DNA of 64,000 nt from Pectobacterium carotovorum (GCA_016415585.1 CP066552.1:1178001-1242000), one strand, 5' to 3'; positions 17,783 through 28,603 are shown, counted from the stretch's first letter. Translations and numbers: made by a program. The notes: generated from the letters alone by a model not told the origin.

Positions 17783-18979
17783 ATGATGATGAGCACATTA
17801 TCCAGCGAAGCCGATGTCAGAGCGCGGCAGGTTCCCAGCAAAGTATTGATTTTCTCGATGGCGGCAGCCAGCGGTATTTCTGTTGCCAATATCTATTACA
17901 ACCAGCCGATGCTGGGCGTGATCGGCGAAAGTTTTACGTCAAGCGGGGCGGTTTCGCTGATCCCAACCGTGACGCAGTTGGGCTACGCCTTGGGACTGCT
18001 ACTGCTGGTTCCGCTCGGTGATAAGTTCGATCGGCGTCGGCTGATCGTGTGGCAATTTTTGCTGCTGGCGTTGGCCTCTGCATTTGCTGCGTTGTCGACA
18101 TCGGCTTTTGCCTTGTTAAGTGCCTCGTTGATTATTGGTTTTGGTGCCACCGCTGCACAGCAGATTGTTCCGGCTGCGGCGGCACTGGCCGATGCGAAGC
18201 AGCGCGGTGCGATTGTCGGAACGGTCATGAGTGGGTTGCTAAGTGGGATTCTGCTTAGTCGCACGATTGCGGGCCTGGTGGCGGAAAGCGCAGGCTGGCG
18301 GGCGATGTTTTGGCTGAGCGTGCCGCTGGCGCTGGCGGGCGCGTGGGCAATGGGAAGAATGTTACCGGCTTCACCATCGAACCAAACTGTTCGTTACCGT
18401 GAGCTGATGCATTCACTGGTAACGCTGTGGCAGGATGAACGCACGTTGCGTAAAGCCACGTTGATTCAGGCGCTGCTGTTTGCATCGTTCAGCGCGTTCT
18501 GGAGCGTGCTTGCTCTGTATCTGGAAAGTGGACGCTTTCACATGGGCGCTGCCGCTGCGGGTCTGTTCGGCGTGATTGGTGTCGTGGGCATTTTTGCGGC
18601 GCCACTGGCGGGAAGACTGGCTGATAGAGCCGGCAGCCGCCCGGTTGTGATTGCCGGATCGCTGTTGACGCTGCTCTCATGGGGAATATTCATCGGTTTT
18701 GATTCCGTCATTGGCCTGATTATCGGCGTTGTCCTGCTCGATCTCGGCGTGCAAAGTGCGTTAATTGCCAATCAACATGTGATTTATGGACTCGGTGAAG
18801 CGGCCAGAGGCCGGATCAATACCGTATTCATGGGCGGGATGTTTCTGGGCGGCGCGGCGGGTTCCTCGGTTGCGATGGCCGCATGGCATCAAGGGGGGTG
18901 GTTGATGGTTGGGGGGCTTGCCAGCGTTCTGACCACCGTGGCGCTGCTGGCTGCGCTGATAAAAATCCAAAAAGCCTAA
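17783..18979 (+). CDS. MFS transporter (drug-efflux type)
   Basis: Inner-membrane secondary transporter with about 12 hydrophobic segments in 398 residues. The loop 2-3 signature GDKFDRRRLIVWQ and the repeat ADRAGSRPVVIAG are the MFS landmarks. A leading AAASGISVANIYYNQPML is typical of a subgroup of uncharacterised exporters. Start: ATG at 17783 (MMMSTLSSE) is preferred over 17717, as the longer form lacks conserved text. It follows the LysR gene by 115 bases and is probably regulated by it. Substrate unknown. Confidence 0.88.
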   Translation: MMMSTLSSEADVRARQVPSKVLIFSMAAASGISVANIYYNQPMLGVIGESFTSSGAVSLIPTVTQLGYALGLLLLVPLGDKFDRRRLIVWQFLLLALASAFAALSTSAFALLSASLIIGFGATAAQQIVPAAAALADAKQRGAIVGTVMSGLLSGILLSRTIAGLVAESAGWRAMFWLSVPLALAGAWAMGRMLPASPSNQTVRYRELMHSLVTLWQDERTLRKATLIQALLFASFSAFWSVLALYLESGRFHMGAAAAGLFGVIGVVGIFAAPLAGRLADRAGSRPVVIAGSLLTLLSWGIFIGFDSVIGLIIGVVLLDLGVQSALIANQHVIYGLGEAARGRINTVFMGGMFLGGAAGSSVAMAAWHQGGWLMVGGLASVLTTVALLAALIKIQKA

Positions 18980-19113
18980 TTGCAATCGAAGGAAAGCAGG
19001 CTGAAATAGCCAGATATGGCGGCTGGGAAATTTCGCCAATGTTGTTTTACAACCGGTAGATTAACCTTACTTGCCGATGACAATACTATACATTTGGCTT
19101 GCTATAGTCCTTG

Positions 19114-19209
19114 CATCCCTTGTCAGTACCTCACATCTCTGTGAGTGTTGTGTAGTTAACCATCCCTGTCATTAGAATGACCTTACCCGCCTTGTGCGGG
19201 TTTTTTTTT
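19114..19209 (+). ncRNA. Candidate small RNA
   Basis: An extended -10 element TGCTATAGT at 19100-19108 is followed by about 95 bases ending in a strong terminator (ACCCGC-CTTGT-GCGGGT then nine T, 19185-19209). Inside is a second hairpin CTCACA-TCTC-TGTGAG (19130-19145) with single-stranded flanks. No ORF with a ribosome site is present. The size and shape suit an Hfq-dependent sRNA. The terminator could instead belong to the transporter gene upstream, 205 bases away. No known sRNA was matched from memory. Confidence 0.45.
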
Positions 19210-19247
19210 GCCTGATTTTCAGCGAGCTGGATTGGTGCTGAGTGTGC

Positions 19248-20846
19248 TTATTCTGTCTCGCTCTTGATTGAACTGTCGGGGACTATTTTGGTAACGACTC
19301 GGTTTCTGCCTTCATGCTTAGCCTGATAAAGGGCATCATCCGCGATTTTCAAAACGCTATCGATCTGCTCCTCTCCCGGAATAAAACAGGTGACGCCTAA
19401 TGAAATTGTGATGTTTTCAGGAATGGGCAGCGGCATTTTTTCGACTTTTTTACGCAGCCGTTCGGCAATTTCGGCTGCTTGCTTTATGTCCGTATCGGAC
19501 AAGAGCGCGAGGAACTCCTCCCCTCCGGTACGACCGATCAGATCGGATTCCCGCGATCCTTGTTTTATGTTTTTAGCCAACAGCCTGATAACGTCATCAC
19601 CGACATTGTGCCCGTAGGTATCATTCACGCGTTTGAAATGATCGATATCGATCACGATGGCCGCAACCTGATTACTCTTTGACAGAATGAGTTCAACATT
19701 TTCATAGATACCACGGCGATTAAGTAATCCGGTGAGCGGATCGGTATGCGCCAGCAAACTCAGTTTGCCAATCCGCTTGTGCAAGAGCACTGTACCGAAA
19801 AGAATGACGCGCTTTAGCTGGTCAACCTCAAAATACCAGGAAGGGACTTTCTTGATTTTTTCAATGACGTCTGGCTCCTCCATTTTACTGGCAGAAACGG
19901 CCAGCAAGCGCAAGGGATTGGCAATAGAGAAAGCGAGCAGAGTGAGTGCAATAAGTGTTAATGCCATCACGGGCGCACCTTCATATAAGACAGATCGCAT
20001 GACGCCGTTAATTGAATCAATAACATTTTGATAAGGGTGTAAGGTAATGATCACCCAGCCAGATGATTTAACCGTATCAAAGCCAGCCAGCGATGGAGCG
20101 CCTAGCATATCGGGTATAGCGAGCGTTCCACTTTTTTTGTTCTGAAAGGCAGCTTTGATTTTCTCATCGCTGATGGATTTGCCGACCCACTGTTTATCCT
20201 GATGATAGAGAACAATACCGTTTTTATCGATGACATAGACGCTGGAATAGTCGTTATAAAAATGGGTATTCATAAACTCATTGAGCACACTTTTACTTTT
20301 TAAATAAATCGTTCCGCCGATGTAGCCAAGATAATTACCTTGTTTATCTTTTATGGGGGAGGAAACCAATACGAGTAAATTCCCTGTCATGGAGACATAA
20401 GGCTGGCTGATTAACGGCCTTTGTTCCGTCAACGCCAGCTTGCTGGCATCTGAGGCCAGCGTGCTTCCTCTCAGATTGAGTGATGCTGGGTAAACCGCGC
20501 GTATACGGTTCTGGTCGTCTGCAACAAAAATAGAATTAAAGCTTTGGCTCATATGGTATGCCTGCTCGCTTTTCTCCAGCAGTACATTATCATTACTGAA
20601 ATTATTCGCAATCCATGTGGCGCTATAGGCCAGCTCCTGCTGTGCGGAAGATAAAAAACTTTCGGTGGTGGCAGCCAATTTGGACGAATAGTTAAGGTTT
20701 GAACTCAGTATCTGATCGGTAATGAGCTTCTTCTGTACGTTATAAACGGCGATATAGGCATTTGTTAGCGTAATCATCATGCTGATAATCGCGAGGGATA
20801 AAATGAGTGAACGTAAATTGGCTGAGAACTGTTTTTTTACTTTCAT
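19248..20846 (-). CDS. Membrane diguanylate cyclase (Cache-GGDEF)
   Basis: Inner-membrane sensor making cyclic di-GMP. One membrane helix at about residues 13-33, a periplasmic dCache sensor domain (about 35-275), a second helix (about 285-310), then the GGDEF domain with GRTGGEEFLALL as the active site (the GGEEF variant is active in many cyclases). An RxxD-type inhibitory site is not obvious ahead of it. ATG at 20846 (MKVKKQF) is preferred to a GTG four codons upstream. Monocistronic and convergent with the candidate sRNA region. Ligand unknown. Confidence 0.9.
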   Translation of the reverse strand: MKVKKQFSANLRSLILSLAIISMMITLTNAYIAVYNVQKKLITDQILSSNLNYSSKLAATTESFLSSAQQELAYSATWIANNFSNDNVLLEKSEQAYHMSQSFNSIFVADDQNRIRAVYPASLNLRGSTLASDASKLALTEQRPLISQPYVSMTGNLLVLVSSPIKDKQGNYLGYIGGTIYLKSKSVLNEFMNTHFYNDYSSVYVIDKNGIVLYHQDKQWVGKSISDEKIKAAFQNKKSGTLAIPDMLGAPSLAGFDTVKSSGWVIITLHPYQNVIDSINGVMRSVLYEGAPVMALTLIALTLLAFSIANPLRLLAVSASKMEEPDVIEKIKKVPSWYFEVDQLKRVILFGTVLLHKRIGKLSLLAHTDPLTGLLNRRGIYENVELILSKSNQVAAIVIDIDHFKRVNDTYGHNVGDDVIRLLAKNIKQGSRESDLIGRTGGEEFLALLSDTDIKQAAEIAERLRKKVEKMPLPIPENITISLGVTCFIPGEEQIDSVLKIADDALYQAKHEGRNRVVTKIVPDSSIKSETE

Positions 20847-21011
20847 TATCGACCGCACCTATTTTCCGCTAGGTAAGCAAAAAGTCATCTTTGTTGTTAT
20901 GTGCACGGGTTGAACATCTCTTACGGCCGTCGAATACATTCTCGCCATTCAAAGTTATAGACGTTAATTTGGTTATCTGGCAGTGTACTGATATCTCAGC
21001 CTTCATTCAGC

Positions 21012-21686
21012 TTAATGAAGGGAGTGCACGATCTCCAGTGTGCCATTAATGATGAACTGCACACCCATACAAACCAGCAAAAAACCCATCAGCCGCGAAA
21101 TGGCTTCAATGCTGCTTTTCCCAATCAGACGCATAATCAGGCCAGAACTTTTTAGGCTGAGCCAGACGATCAGGCTGACTAATATGAAGGTGAGTACAGG
21201 GGCAACAGTAATAACCCATGGCGTAATATCGACGCCGCTCTTGATTTGTGAGGCAGAGCTAATGATGAGGGCAATCGTCCCTGGCCCTGCGGTGCTGGGC
21301 ATTGCCAGCGGAACGAAGGCAATATTGACTTCATTGGCGGAAAAACTGTCGTTAATTTCTTCTTTTTTGCTTTTAACTTCAGGCGAATGTTCTGGCTTTT
21401 CCTGGGGAAAAAGCATGCGAAAGCCAATAAATGCTACGATGAGCCCACCAGCAATGCGTAACCCAGGAATGGAAATCCCAAAAGTATGCATCACGATCTG
21501 TCCCGCGTAGTACGCCACAGTCATAATAATGAAGATGTAGAGCGATGCTTGAAAGATCTGACGATTTCGTTCCCCCTGACTCATGTTACCGGACATAGCC
21601 AAAAATACCGCTACCGTTGTCAGTGGGTTTGCAAGTGGCAGGATTAGCACTAGACCAAGGCCAACAGTTTTAATCAATTCCAGCAT
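21012..21686 (-). CDS. marC: MarC-family membrane protein
   Basis: Inner-membrane protein of 224 residues with six hydrophobic segments, closely matching E. coli MarC (221 residues) in memory: [17 protein letters not shown] near the start, [18 protein letters not shown] in the third segment, [15 protein letters not shown] in the middle, and [18 protein letters not shown] at the end. Despite the name, it is not needed for multiple antibiotic resistance; function unknown. A charged insert (about 95-120) separates two three-helix halves. Stands alone. Confidence 0.88.
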   Translation of the reverse strand: MLELIKTVGLGLVLILPLANPLTTVAVFLAMSGNMSQGERNRQIFQASLYIFIIMTVAYYAGQIVMHTFGISIPGLRIAGGLIVAFIGFRMLFPQEKPEHSPEVKSKKEEINDSFSANEVNIAFVPLAMPSTAGPGTIALIISSASQIKSGVDITPWVITVAPVLTFILVSLIVWLSLKSSGLIMRLIGKSSIEAISRLMGFLLVCMGVQFIINGTLEIVHSLH

Positions 21687-21757
21687 TCTACGTACCTCTT
21701 TATTGGGCGCTCGTCAGTTCAGGAAAATGGTCAATGATGACCCGTCGCCAGGGCGTC

Positions 21758-22246
21758 TTATACCAACTCGTCTTCCGCTAATTTTTTGAAACGATAGAGT
21801 GTCTTGGTCAGCATGTCGCGAGAAAACATATCAAACATTTGGCCGATCTTTTTCCCGATCAAGCCTCCCGGTGGATTGTAACGAATCGTCAGCGTTACGA
21901 CTGTACCGCCTTCCGACTCAGTAGGTCGAAAAGAAAGTCGGCCTTCATTGGGAACCCGCGCCCCTTCCAGCGAACGCCAGTGGATATACTCCCCTGTTTT
22001 TTCGTCAATAATACGTGCCTGCCACTCAATGAGTGCGCCAATCGGCGTGTTAATCCGCCAGTTGGAGTCGGTATAGTTCAGTATCTCGATATGGGCAAAA
22101 TGCCCCATCAGGATCGGCAATGTTTCCGGCTTGCGCCAAAGATCAAACAAGCGTTCTGTTGGGCGATTGATAGTAATACTGTTGCTGATTTCATTAGCAT
22201 AACTACCGTTTTTCGCTGCGATTTTTCTTAAGAAAGAGGGAAACAC
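21758..22246 (-). CDS. SRPBCC-fold protein
   Basis: A 162-residue protein with the START/polyketide-cyclase-like pattern: SITINRPTERLFDLWRKPET near residue 25, the HIEIL and LIEWQARIIDE strands, and a long C-terminal helix. Such cytoplasmic proteins bind hydrophobic ligands; no ligand can be named. The neighbour marC ends its upstream side, about 70 bases away, on the same strand. Confidence 0.75.
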   Translation of the reverse strand: MFPSFLRKIAAKNGSYANEISNSITINRPTERLFDLWRKPETLPILMGHFAHIEILNYTDSNWRINTPIGALIEWQARIIDEKTGEYIHWRSLEGARVPNEGRLSFRPTESEGGTVVTLTIRYNPPGGLIGKKIGQMFDMFSRDMLTKTLYRFKKLAEDELV

Positions 22247-22725
22247 CCGTCATCCTCCCTAATGGATTGTTACCCCTTTATGGGCATATGTCCGCCATTC
22301 TGACTGATATCGGCCAGCGAAGCAAAGCAGGGGAGTGCGTGGATTGTGCTGGCGTAGACTATCGTAGCAATAACTAGGATTTTTGCGCACCTAATGTTGA
22401 GCTAATGTTCATTTGGTACTGTAAGCATCAGACAGAAGCCGAATGACGTGCCGCAAAACACTAGGGTTTTTACATAACAATAATCGTTGTACCCCGCCCA
22501 CTATTTTTAGTGGGCTTTTTTATTTATATTTCTCTGTTTTGATATTTTATTTTATATAAATTGATATTTATCAATTTATTCTTAATGGATTTATACCTAC
22601 TAAGATGTAATAGATATTTATCCATGCGCTCTGTCCTATAAATAATATATGAATTGTGAGGTGATTTACTTTATAAATGTTTCGTGATACGTTTATAATC
22701 AGCTTTTATGCTGGTGGGAATAAAT
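22247..22725. other. Long intergenic region
   Basis: About 480 bases without a convincing gene. It holds one hairpin terminator at 22496-22525 (CCCACTA-TTTT-TAGTGGG then T run). Nothing is seen upstream of it that would explain the terminator, so an unrecognised transcript may end here. The 3' third is AT-rich and probably carries the promoter for the small Cys-rich protein. Confidence 0.5.
22496..22525 (+). terminator. Orphan terminator
   Basis: CCCACTA-TTTT-TAGTGGG followed by CTTTTTTATTT. No plus-strand gene lies directly upstream. Confidence 0.65.
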
Positions 22726-23061
22726 ATGAGCAATCCATTTGTTGCTAAGTGGAGCCGTAATGGCAACCTGCTTTGCCATGGTCACTGGTTAATATCTTAT
22801 CAAGAAAAAGATTTCACGTTGCCGGAAAAATATAAAGAAAATCATATGGGAACGATGGGGATCTATTCTATCATCGATCCTGATGATGAAATGTACCGGG
22901 ACGGACTCGATGAAGATGATTGGATTCTGGAAAATATCGACTGGCTGGCCGATAGCTTTGAAGAAAATAATGTCCCTATCGAAGAGTGTTATTTCAGATA
23001 TTTCTTTCAGGCTATAAATAAGCAGGACTGGCGATGCACCAGTTGCGCTGGCTGTATGTAA
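22726..23061 (+). CDS. Small acidic protein with Cys-rich tail
   Basis: A 111-residue protein (start ATG 22726, with GGTGGGA in front; ATG 22708 is in frame upstream). It is highly acidic in the middle (DPDDEMYRDGLDEDDW) and ends in CTSCAGCM, a possible metal-binding knuckle. No signal peptide. Homologues seem to exist in enterobacteria but the family is not recalled and no function is proposed. Confidence 0.65.
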   Translation: MSNPFVAKWSRNGNLLCHGHWLISYQEKDFTLPEKYKENHMGTMGIYSIIDPDDEMYRDGLDEDDWILENIDWLADSFEENNVPIEECYFRYFFQAINKQDWRCTSCAGCM

Positions 23062-23297
23062 ATTGCTCAATCATTATTAATTACTCCTATTCCCTCTGTA
23101 TTCCTGCCAGCCGACTACTCTATTAGCGTCGTGCTATTGTCTCCCTGATTATTCGGCAGCGTTTTATTCGCTCTTCTTCGGTTTTCATTCCTTTTTCATC
23201 TTCTTTGCTATGCGCTTCGCATACCGCGCAGCGGAGCGTCTTTTTCAGGGAAAAGTGTTACCCTGACCCAACAATCCTTGATTAAGATGAGGCGGCA

Positions 23298-23792
23298 ATG
23301 ACGGAAGCTGACATTCTGCGGTTAAGTGCTTTGGTGGGCGAAAAACTGAAGGCGCGTGGTGCCACGCTGACATGTGCGGAATCCTGCACCGGAGGCTGGC
23401 TGGCTAAGTCTATTACCGATATCGCAGGTAGTTCTGGCTGGTTTGACTACGGCTTTGTGACATACAGCAATCTGGCCAAGCAGCGTCTGGTGAATGTGAA
23501 CGCAGAAACACTGGAACGGTATGGCGCGGTGAGTGAAGCTGTCGTTAATGAGATGGCCGCAGGGGCTTTACAGGCCGCCGATGCCGATTTTGCCATATCG
23601 GTAAGCGGCGTCGCCGGGCCAGACGGGGGGACCGAAGAGAAGCCTGTCGGCACGGTGTGGTTTGGTTTCACCGACAAACAGGGTGGGGCATTCGCCCGGA
23701 CAATGCGGTTCAGTGGAGACAGAAACGCGGTGCGCCTGCAATCTGTTCATTTTGCGCTGCAAACGTTGCTCGACACGTTTCTGAAAAAATAA
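23298..23792 (+). CDS. pncC: Nicotinamide-nucleotide amidase
   Basis: Hydrolyses nicotinamide mononucleotide to nicotinate mononucleotide in NAD recycling; formerly ygaD or CinA C-terminal domain. 164 residues, the usual single-domain length. Landmarks are TCAESCTGGWLAKSITDI near residue 25, YSNLAKQRLV, GAVSEAVVNEMA and SGVAGPDGGTEEKPVGTVW. Located just upstream of recA as in E. coli and facing the same way; the LexA box lies between the two. Confidence 0.93.
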   Translation: MTEADILRLSALVGEKLKARGATLTCAESCTGGWLAKSITDIAGSSGWFDYGFVTYSNLAKQRLVNVNAETLERYGAVSEAVVNEMAAGALQAADADFAISVSGVAGPDGGTEEKPVGTVWFGFTDKQGGAFARTMRFSGDRNAVRLQSVHFALQTLLDTFLKK

Positions 23793-23800
23793 CCTTGATG

Positions 23801-23816
23801 CTGTATGCGCATACAG
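23801..23816. promoter_or_regulatory. LexA box of recA
   Basis: CTGTATGCGCATACAG, a perfect 16-base palindrome matching the LexA consensus CTG-N10-CAG, 84 bases before the recA start. Expected to repress recA and recX outside SOS. Confidence 0.9.
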
Positions 23817-23899
23817 TATAATGTCAGTAATTATTCGGCAATTCATGATTAAGCAGCCGCGTAGAGAGAGCAGCTTTACGCCGCATGACAGGAGCAGAA

Positions 23900-24973
23900 A
23901 TGGCTATTGATGAGAACAAACAAAAGGCACTTGCGGCAGCACTGGGTCAAATCGAAAAGCAATTTGGTAAAGGTTCTATCATGCGGTTGGGCGAGGATCG
24001 CTCAATGGATGTTGAAACCATTTCTACAGGCTCTTTATCTCTGGATATCGCTTTGGGTGCCGGTGGTTTACCGATGGGGCGTATCGTTGAGATTTATGGC
24101 CCAGAATCTTCCGGTAAAACAACACTGACCTTACAGGTTATTGCTGCCGCTCAGCGCGAAGGTAAAACGTGTGCGTTTATCGATGCTGAGCATGCGCTGG
24201 ACCCGATTTATGCGAAAAAGCTTGGTGTAGATATCGATAACCTGCTGTGTTCTCAGCCGGATACTGGCGAGCAAGCGTTGGAGATCTGTGATGCACTAAC
24301 GCGCTCTGGCGCTGTTGACGTTATCATCGTCGACTCCGTTGCAGCACTGACGCCGAAAGCCGAAATTGAAGGTGAAATCGGTGATTCCCACATGGGGCTT
24401 GCTGCTCGTATGATGAGTCAGGCTATGCGTAAACTGGCGGGTAACCTGAAGCAAGCCAATACGCTGCTGATCTTCATTAACCAGATCCGTATGAAAATCG
24501 GTGTGATGTTCGGTAACCCTGAAACGACTACCGGTGGTAACGCACTGAAGTTTTACGCCTCTGTTCGTTTGGATATTCGTCGTACTGGCGCTATCAAGGA
24601 AGGCGAAGAAGTGGTCGGCAGCGAAACCCGCGTGAAAGTCGTGAAAAATAAAGTAGCAGCACCGTTCAAACAGGCTGAATTCCAAATTCTGTACGGCGAA
24701 GGCATCAATATCCACGGTGAGCTGGTTGATTTGGGTGTGAAACACAAGCTGATCGAAAAAGCCGGTGCCTGGTATAGCTATAACGGCGACAAGATTGGTC
24801 AGGGTAAAGCGAATGCCTGTAATTTCCTGAAAGAGAACCCGGCCATTGCTGCGGAACTGGACAAGAAATTGCGTGAAATGTTGCTGCACAAAGGCAATGA
24901 ACTGACGCCAGCCGCCGCTGGAAATAGCCATGACGAAGATGAATTCGCTGGTGAAGGCAACGAAGAGTTTTAA
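23900..24973 (+). CDS. recA: Recombinase A
   Basis: ATP-dependent strand-exchange protein and LexA co-protease, cytoplasmic. 357 residues. Walker A is GPESSGKTT (about 66-74); [12 protein letters not shown] is Walker [25 protein letters not shown] carries L2-adjacent core text (shown in parts: [20 protein letters not shown]). The acidic C-terminus ([13 protein letters not shown]) is typical. ATG at 23900 (MAIDENKQ) is the family start. Regulated by the LexA box upstream; recX follows after 45 bases. Confidence 0.98.
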   Translation: MAIDENKQKALAAALGQIEKQFGKGSIMRLGEDRSMDVETISTGSLSLDIALGAGGLPMGRIVEIYGPESSGKTTLTLQVIAAAQREGKTCAFIDAEHALDPIYAKKLGVDIDNLLCSQPDTGEQALEICDALTRSGAVDVIIVDSVAALTPKAEIEGEIGDSHMGLAARMMSQAMRKLAGNLKQANTLLIFINQIRMKIGVMFGNPETTTGGNALKFYASVRLDIRRTGAIKEGEEVVGSETRVKVVKNKVAAPFKQAEFQILYGEGINIHGELVDLGVKHKLIEKAGAWYSYNGDKIGQGKANACNFLKENPAIAAELDKKLREMLLHKGNELTPAAAGNSHDEDEFAGEGNEEF

Positions 24974-25018
24974 TGGTGGCTGAATGGATTGTGACAGGGC
25001 ACTTCAGCGGATAGATGG

Positions 25019-25513
25019 ATGAATAAACCATTACGCTATGCGATGAATGTGCTTTCTGTTCGCGATTATAGTGAAACCGAAATACGCCGCAAATGTGCGG
25101 CGTATTTATATAAGTCAGAAAGCGCAAAAGCAGAAGATGAGGCAGACGAAGCCACAGCCCGAGCTGCGGCAGAAGATGTGGAAGCGGCTATTGCTTACTG
25201 CAAGGAACACGGTTGGCTGGATGACGAGCGCTATGCTCGCCGCTATATCAGCAGCCGGAGCCGCAAAGGCTATGGTGCCCAGCGGATCAAAATGGAGCTA
25301 AGCCAGAAAGGAATCGATAAGACAACGTTAGCCACAGCATTAAACGAGAGTGATATCGATTGGTGTGCACTGGCGAAATCGGTTGTGGAACGAAAATTCG
25401 GGCATCCTCTGTCCGATGAATGGAAAGACAAAGTCAAACATCAGCGATATCTGCTTTATCGTGGCTTCTTTCATGAAGAAATCCAGTCAATTTATACGAA
25501 TTTTTCAGATTGA
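25019..25513 (+). CDS. recX: Regulatory protein RecX
   Basis: Modulates RecA by binding and capping its filament. 164 residues, with the three-helix repeats ALNVLSVRDYSETEIRR-like text at the start (here AMNVLSVRDYSETE), EHGWLDDERYARRYI, and KGYGAQRIKMELSQKG. Same strand just after recA, as in enterobacteria, probably by read-through of SOS-induced transcription. Confidence 0.95.
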   Translation: MNKPLRYAMNVLSVRDYSETEIRRKCAAYLYKSESAKAEDEADEATARAAAEDVEAAIAYCKEHGWLDDERYARRYISSRSRKGYGAQRIKMELSQKGIDKTTLATALNESDIDWCALAKSVVERKFGHPLSDEWKDKVKHQRYLLYRGFFHEEIQSIYTNFSD

Positions 25514-25651
25514 ACGCACACGGGATTTTACTTCCCATCGAAGAAAATTTATCTTATTCCCACTTTTTTGTTCGTGAGTTGCTCGGTAACGTCAGCATGC
25601 TGGACTAACCTTGCCCGCGATCTGTTCTTCTAGCTTGATTCCAGGACAATT

Positions 25652-28279
25652 ATGAGCAAGAGCACCGCTGAGATCCGTCAAGCGTTTCTCGATTTTTTCC
25701 ACAGTAAGGGACACCAGGTTGTTGATAGCAGCTCTCTGGTGCCGAACAACGATCCGACATTGTTATTCACCAATGCGGGTATGAACCAGTTCAAAGATGT
25801 GTTCCTCGGTCTGGATAAACGCAGCTATGCCCGAGCGACGACCTCGCAGCGCTGCGTACGTGCCGGTGGTAAACATAATGACCTGGAAAACGTAGGTTAT
25901 ACCGCACGCCACCATACCTTCTTTGAAATGCTGGGTAACTTCAGCTTCGGTGACTATTTCAAGCATGATGCGATTCGCTATGCATGGGAATTGCTGACAT
26001 CTCCTCAGTGGTTCAATCTGCCGAAAGAAAAACTGTGGGTAACGGTGTACGCAACGGATGATGAAGCCTACGACATTTGGGCTGATGAAGTTGGCGTGCC
26101 GCGCGAAAGAATTATTCGTATTGGTGATAACAAAGGCGGACCTTACGCCTCTGATAACTTCTGGCAGATGGGTGAAACGGGGCCGTGTGGTCCATGTACC
26201 GAGATTTTCTACGATCACGGTGAGCACATCGCAGGTGGCCCGCCGGGAAGCCCTGATGAAGACGGCGATCGCTATATCGAAATCTGGAACCTGGTGTTCA
26301 TGCAGTTCAACCGTCAGATTGACGGCACCATGCTGCCACTGCCTAAACCTTCCGTCGATACCGGCATGGGGTTAGAGCGCGTTTCTGCCGTCTTGCAGCA
26401 CGTCAATTCAAACTATGACATTGATTTGTTCAAAACGCTGATTGATGCGGTAGCGAAAGCCGTCGGAACGACGGATTTAACCAACAAATCGCTGCGTGTT
26501 ATCGCTGACCATATCCGCTCTTGTGCGTTCCTGATTGCCGATGGCGTGATGCCATCTAATGAAAACCGTGGTTATGTTCTGCGCCGTATTATCCGCCGCG
26601 CTGCGCGCCACGGTAATATGCTGGGCGCTACGGATGCTTTCTTCTACAAACTCGTTGCGCCGCTGATTCACGTCATGGGGCCAGCGGCTGAAGAATTGAA
26701 AAAACAGCAGTCTGTGGTTGAGCAGGCGCTGAAGACGGAAGAAGAACAGTTTGCCCGCACGCTGGAACGCGGCTTGTCTCTGCTGGACGAAGAAATTAAA
26801 AACCTGAAAGGGGATACGCTGGATGGTGAAACCGCCTTCCGCCTGTATGACACCTATGGTTTCCCTGTCGACCTCACGGCAGATGTGTGCCGCGAGCGCG
26901 GCCTGAAAGTCGATGAAGAAGGCTTTGAAGCCGCAATGACGGCGCAGCGCCAGCGCGCGCGTGAAGCCAGCGGATTTGGCGTAGATTACAACAGCCTCAT
27001 CCGTGTGGATGAAAACACACCGTTCTGCGGTTATGAAAAAACGCAGCAGCAAGCGAAGGTTATTGCGATTTATCACCATGGAAACGCGGTTGATCAGATT
27101 GCGGCAGGTGATGAAGCGGTTGTGATTCTGAACGAAACGCCATTCTATGGTGAATCCGGTGGTCAGGTTGGCGACCAGGGTGAACTGAAAAATGCGGGCG
27201 TCAGCTTTGCTGTTCAGGATACTCAGAAATACGGTCAGGCAATTGGTCACGTCGGTAAACTGACTCAGGGTACGCTGCGTGTTAACGACAGTGTCGAGGC
27301 AAACGTTGATAGCCAACGCCGCGATCGCATTCGTCTGAACCACTCTGCGACGCACTTGCTGCATGCCGCGCTGCGTCAGGTTTTGGGCGATCACGTCGCA
27401 CAGAAAGGCTCTCTGGTTAACGATAGCTATCTGCGTTTTGACTTCTCACATACGGAAGCGATGAAGCCTGAGCAGATTCGTCAGGTTGAAGATATCGTCA
27501 ACGCGCAAATCCGCCGTAACCTTACCGTGCAAACGGATGTCATGGCGCTGGATGATGCGAGAGCGAAGGGCGCAATGGCGCTGTTCGGCGAGAAGTACGA
27601 TGACCATGTCCGTGTTCTGACGATGGGTGATTTCTCCATTGAGCTTTGTGGGGGCACGCACGCAAGCCGTACCGGTGATATTGGCCTGTTCCAGATCATT
27701 TCTGAATCAGGCACTGCTGCCGGCGTGCGTCGTATTGAAGCGACCACGGGTGAGAATGCGTTGTCTGCGTTGCATCGCCAGAGCGACGTTTTGCAAGACA
27801 TTGCGCAACTGCTGAAAGGGGATAGTCACAACCTGACGGATAAGGTACGCTCTGTTCTGGATCGTGCCCGCGCGTTGGAGAAAGAGCTTCAGCAGTTTAA
27901 GGCTCAACAAGCGGCGCAGGAAAGCTCGTCGCTGTCTGGCAAAGCAAAAGAGGTTAACGGTGTGAAGTTGCTGGTCACGCAACTGGACAACGTGGATCCT
28001 AAACTGCTGCGCACGATGGTTGACGACCTGAAGAATCAGCTTGGATCTGCTGTTATCGTTCTCGGAACGGCGGCAGAAGGCCGGGTTAGCTTGATTTCTG
28101 GTGTAACGAAAGATCTGACTGACCGTGTAAAAGCCGGTGAACTGATTGGGTTTGTTGCCCAGCAGGTTGGCGGTAAAGGCGGTGGTCGCCCAGATATGGC
28201 TCAGGCTGGTGGTTCAGACGTGTCAGCACTGCCTGCTGCGCTGGCAAGCGTTGAATCTTGGGTTGCTGCTAAGCTATAA
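25652..28279 (+). CDS. alaS: Alanyl-tRNA synthetase
   Basis: Charges tRNA-Ala and edits Ser/Gly mischarging. 875 residues, as in E. coli (876). The N-terminal class II catalytic domain begins [18 protein letters not shown] and has [14 protein letters not shown]. The editing domain carries the zinc/editing residues in HSATHLLH (about 563) and [12 protein letters not shown] (about 665). The C-terminal DHHA1 part has [15 protein letters not shown]. Between recX and csrA as in E. coli. Confidence 0.98.
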   Translation: MSKSTAEIRQAFLDFFHSKGHQVVDSSSLVPNNDPTLLFTNAGMNQFKDVFLGLDKRSYARATTSQRCVRAGGKHNDLENVGYTARHHTFFEMLGNFSFGDYFKHDAIRYAWELLTSPQWFNLPKEKLWVTVYATDDEAYDIWADEVGVPRERIIRIGDNKGGPYASDNFWQMGETGPCGPCTEIFYDHGEHIAGGPPGSPDEDGDRYIEIWNLVFMQFNRQIDGTMLPLPKPSVDTGMGLERVSAVLQHVNSNYDIDLFKTLIDAVAKAVGTTDLTNKSLRVIADHIRSCAFLIADGVMPSNENRGYVLRRIIRRAARHGNMLGATDAFFYKLVAPLIHVMGPAAEELKKQQSVVEQALKTEEEQFARTLERGLSLLDEEIKNLKGDTLDGETAFRLYDTYGFPVDLTADVCRERGLKVDEEGFEAAMTAQRQRAREASGFGVDYNSLIRVDENTPFCGYEKTQQQAKVIAIYHHGNAVDQIAAGDEAVVILNETPFYGESGGQVGDQGELKNAGVSFAVQDTQKYGQAIGHVGKLTQGTLRVNDSVEANVDSQRRDRIRLNHSATHLLHAALRQVLGDHVAQKGSLVNDSYLRFDFSHTEAMKPEQIRQVEDIVNAQIRRNLTVQTDVMALDDARAKGAMALFGEKYDDHVRVLTMGDFSIELCGGTHASRTGDIGLFQIISESGTAAGVRRIEATTGENALSALHRQSDVLQDIAQLLKGDSHNLTDKVRSVLDRARALEKELQQFKAQQAAQESSSLSGKAKEVNGVKLLVTQLDNVDPKLLRTMVDDLKNQLGSAVIVLGTAAEGRVSLISGVTKDLTDRVKAGELIGFVAQQVGGKGGGRPDMAQAGGSDVSALPAALASVESWVAAKL

Positions 28280-28311
28280 ACGACAGATAACGTTTTATTT
28301 GCGTTATCCAA

Positions 28312-28348
28312 CAAAAACGCCATAACTTTCTGGTTGTGGCGTTTTTGT
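28312..28348 (+). terminator. alaS terminator
   Basis: AAAACGCCATAAC-TTTCTG-GTTGTGGCGTTTTTG, about 35 bases after the alaS stop. Confidence 0.85.
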
Positions 28349-28603
28349 CTGCGGAAAAGGATCCGGCAAGTAGGATAGAAAGTGTGTTACCTTCAGATAT
28401 TCTGAAGCTTTACATGCTCAGTTCTGTTGTTGTGATAACAAAAGCACAAGCTACTGATATCGACTAAACTAACAAGTAGTGACAAACCGGGGTGTGATGG
28501 TGTGGTTATACCATCGTCTAGGTTTACGTTTTCACGGCACATGATGGATAATGGCGGGGAGACAGAGAGACCCGACTCTTTATAATCTTTCAAGGAGCAA
28601 AGA
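28349..28603 (+). promoter_or_regulatory. csrA leader and promoter region
   Basis: About 255 bases without a gene between the alaS terminator and csrA. The AAGGAG before the ATG contains the GGA that CsrA itself favours, so autoregulation as in E. coli is possible. No individual promoter can be named with confidence. Confidence 0.5.

Noticed and set aside
26477..27394. 305-codon frame antisense to alaS
   Set aside because: Antisense shadow of a highly biased, conserved gene; no domain or ribosome site.
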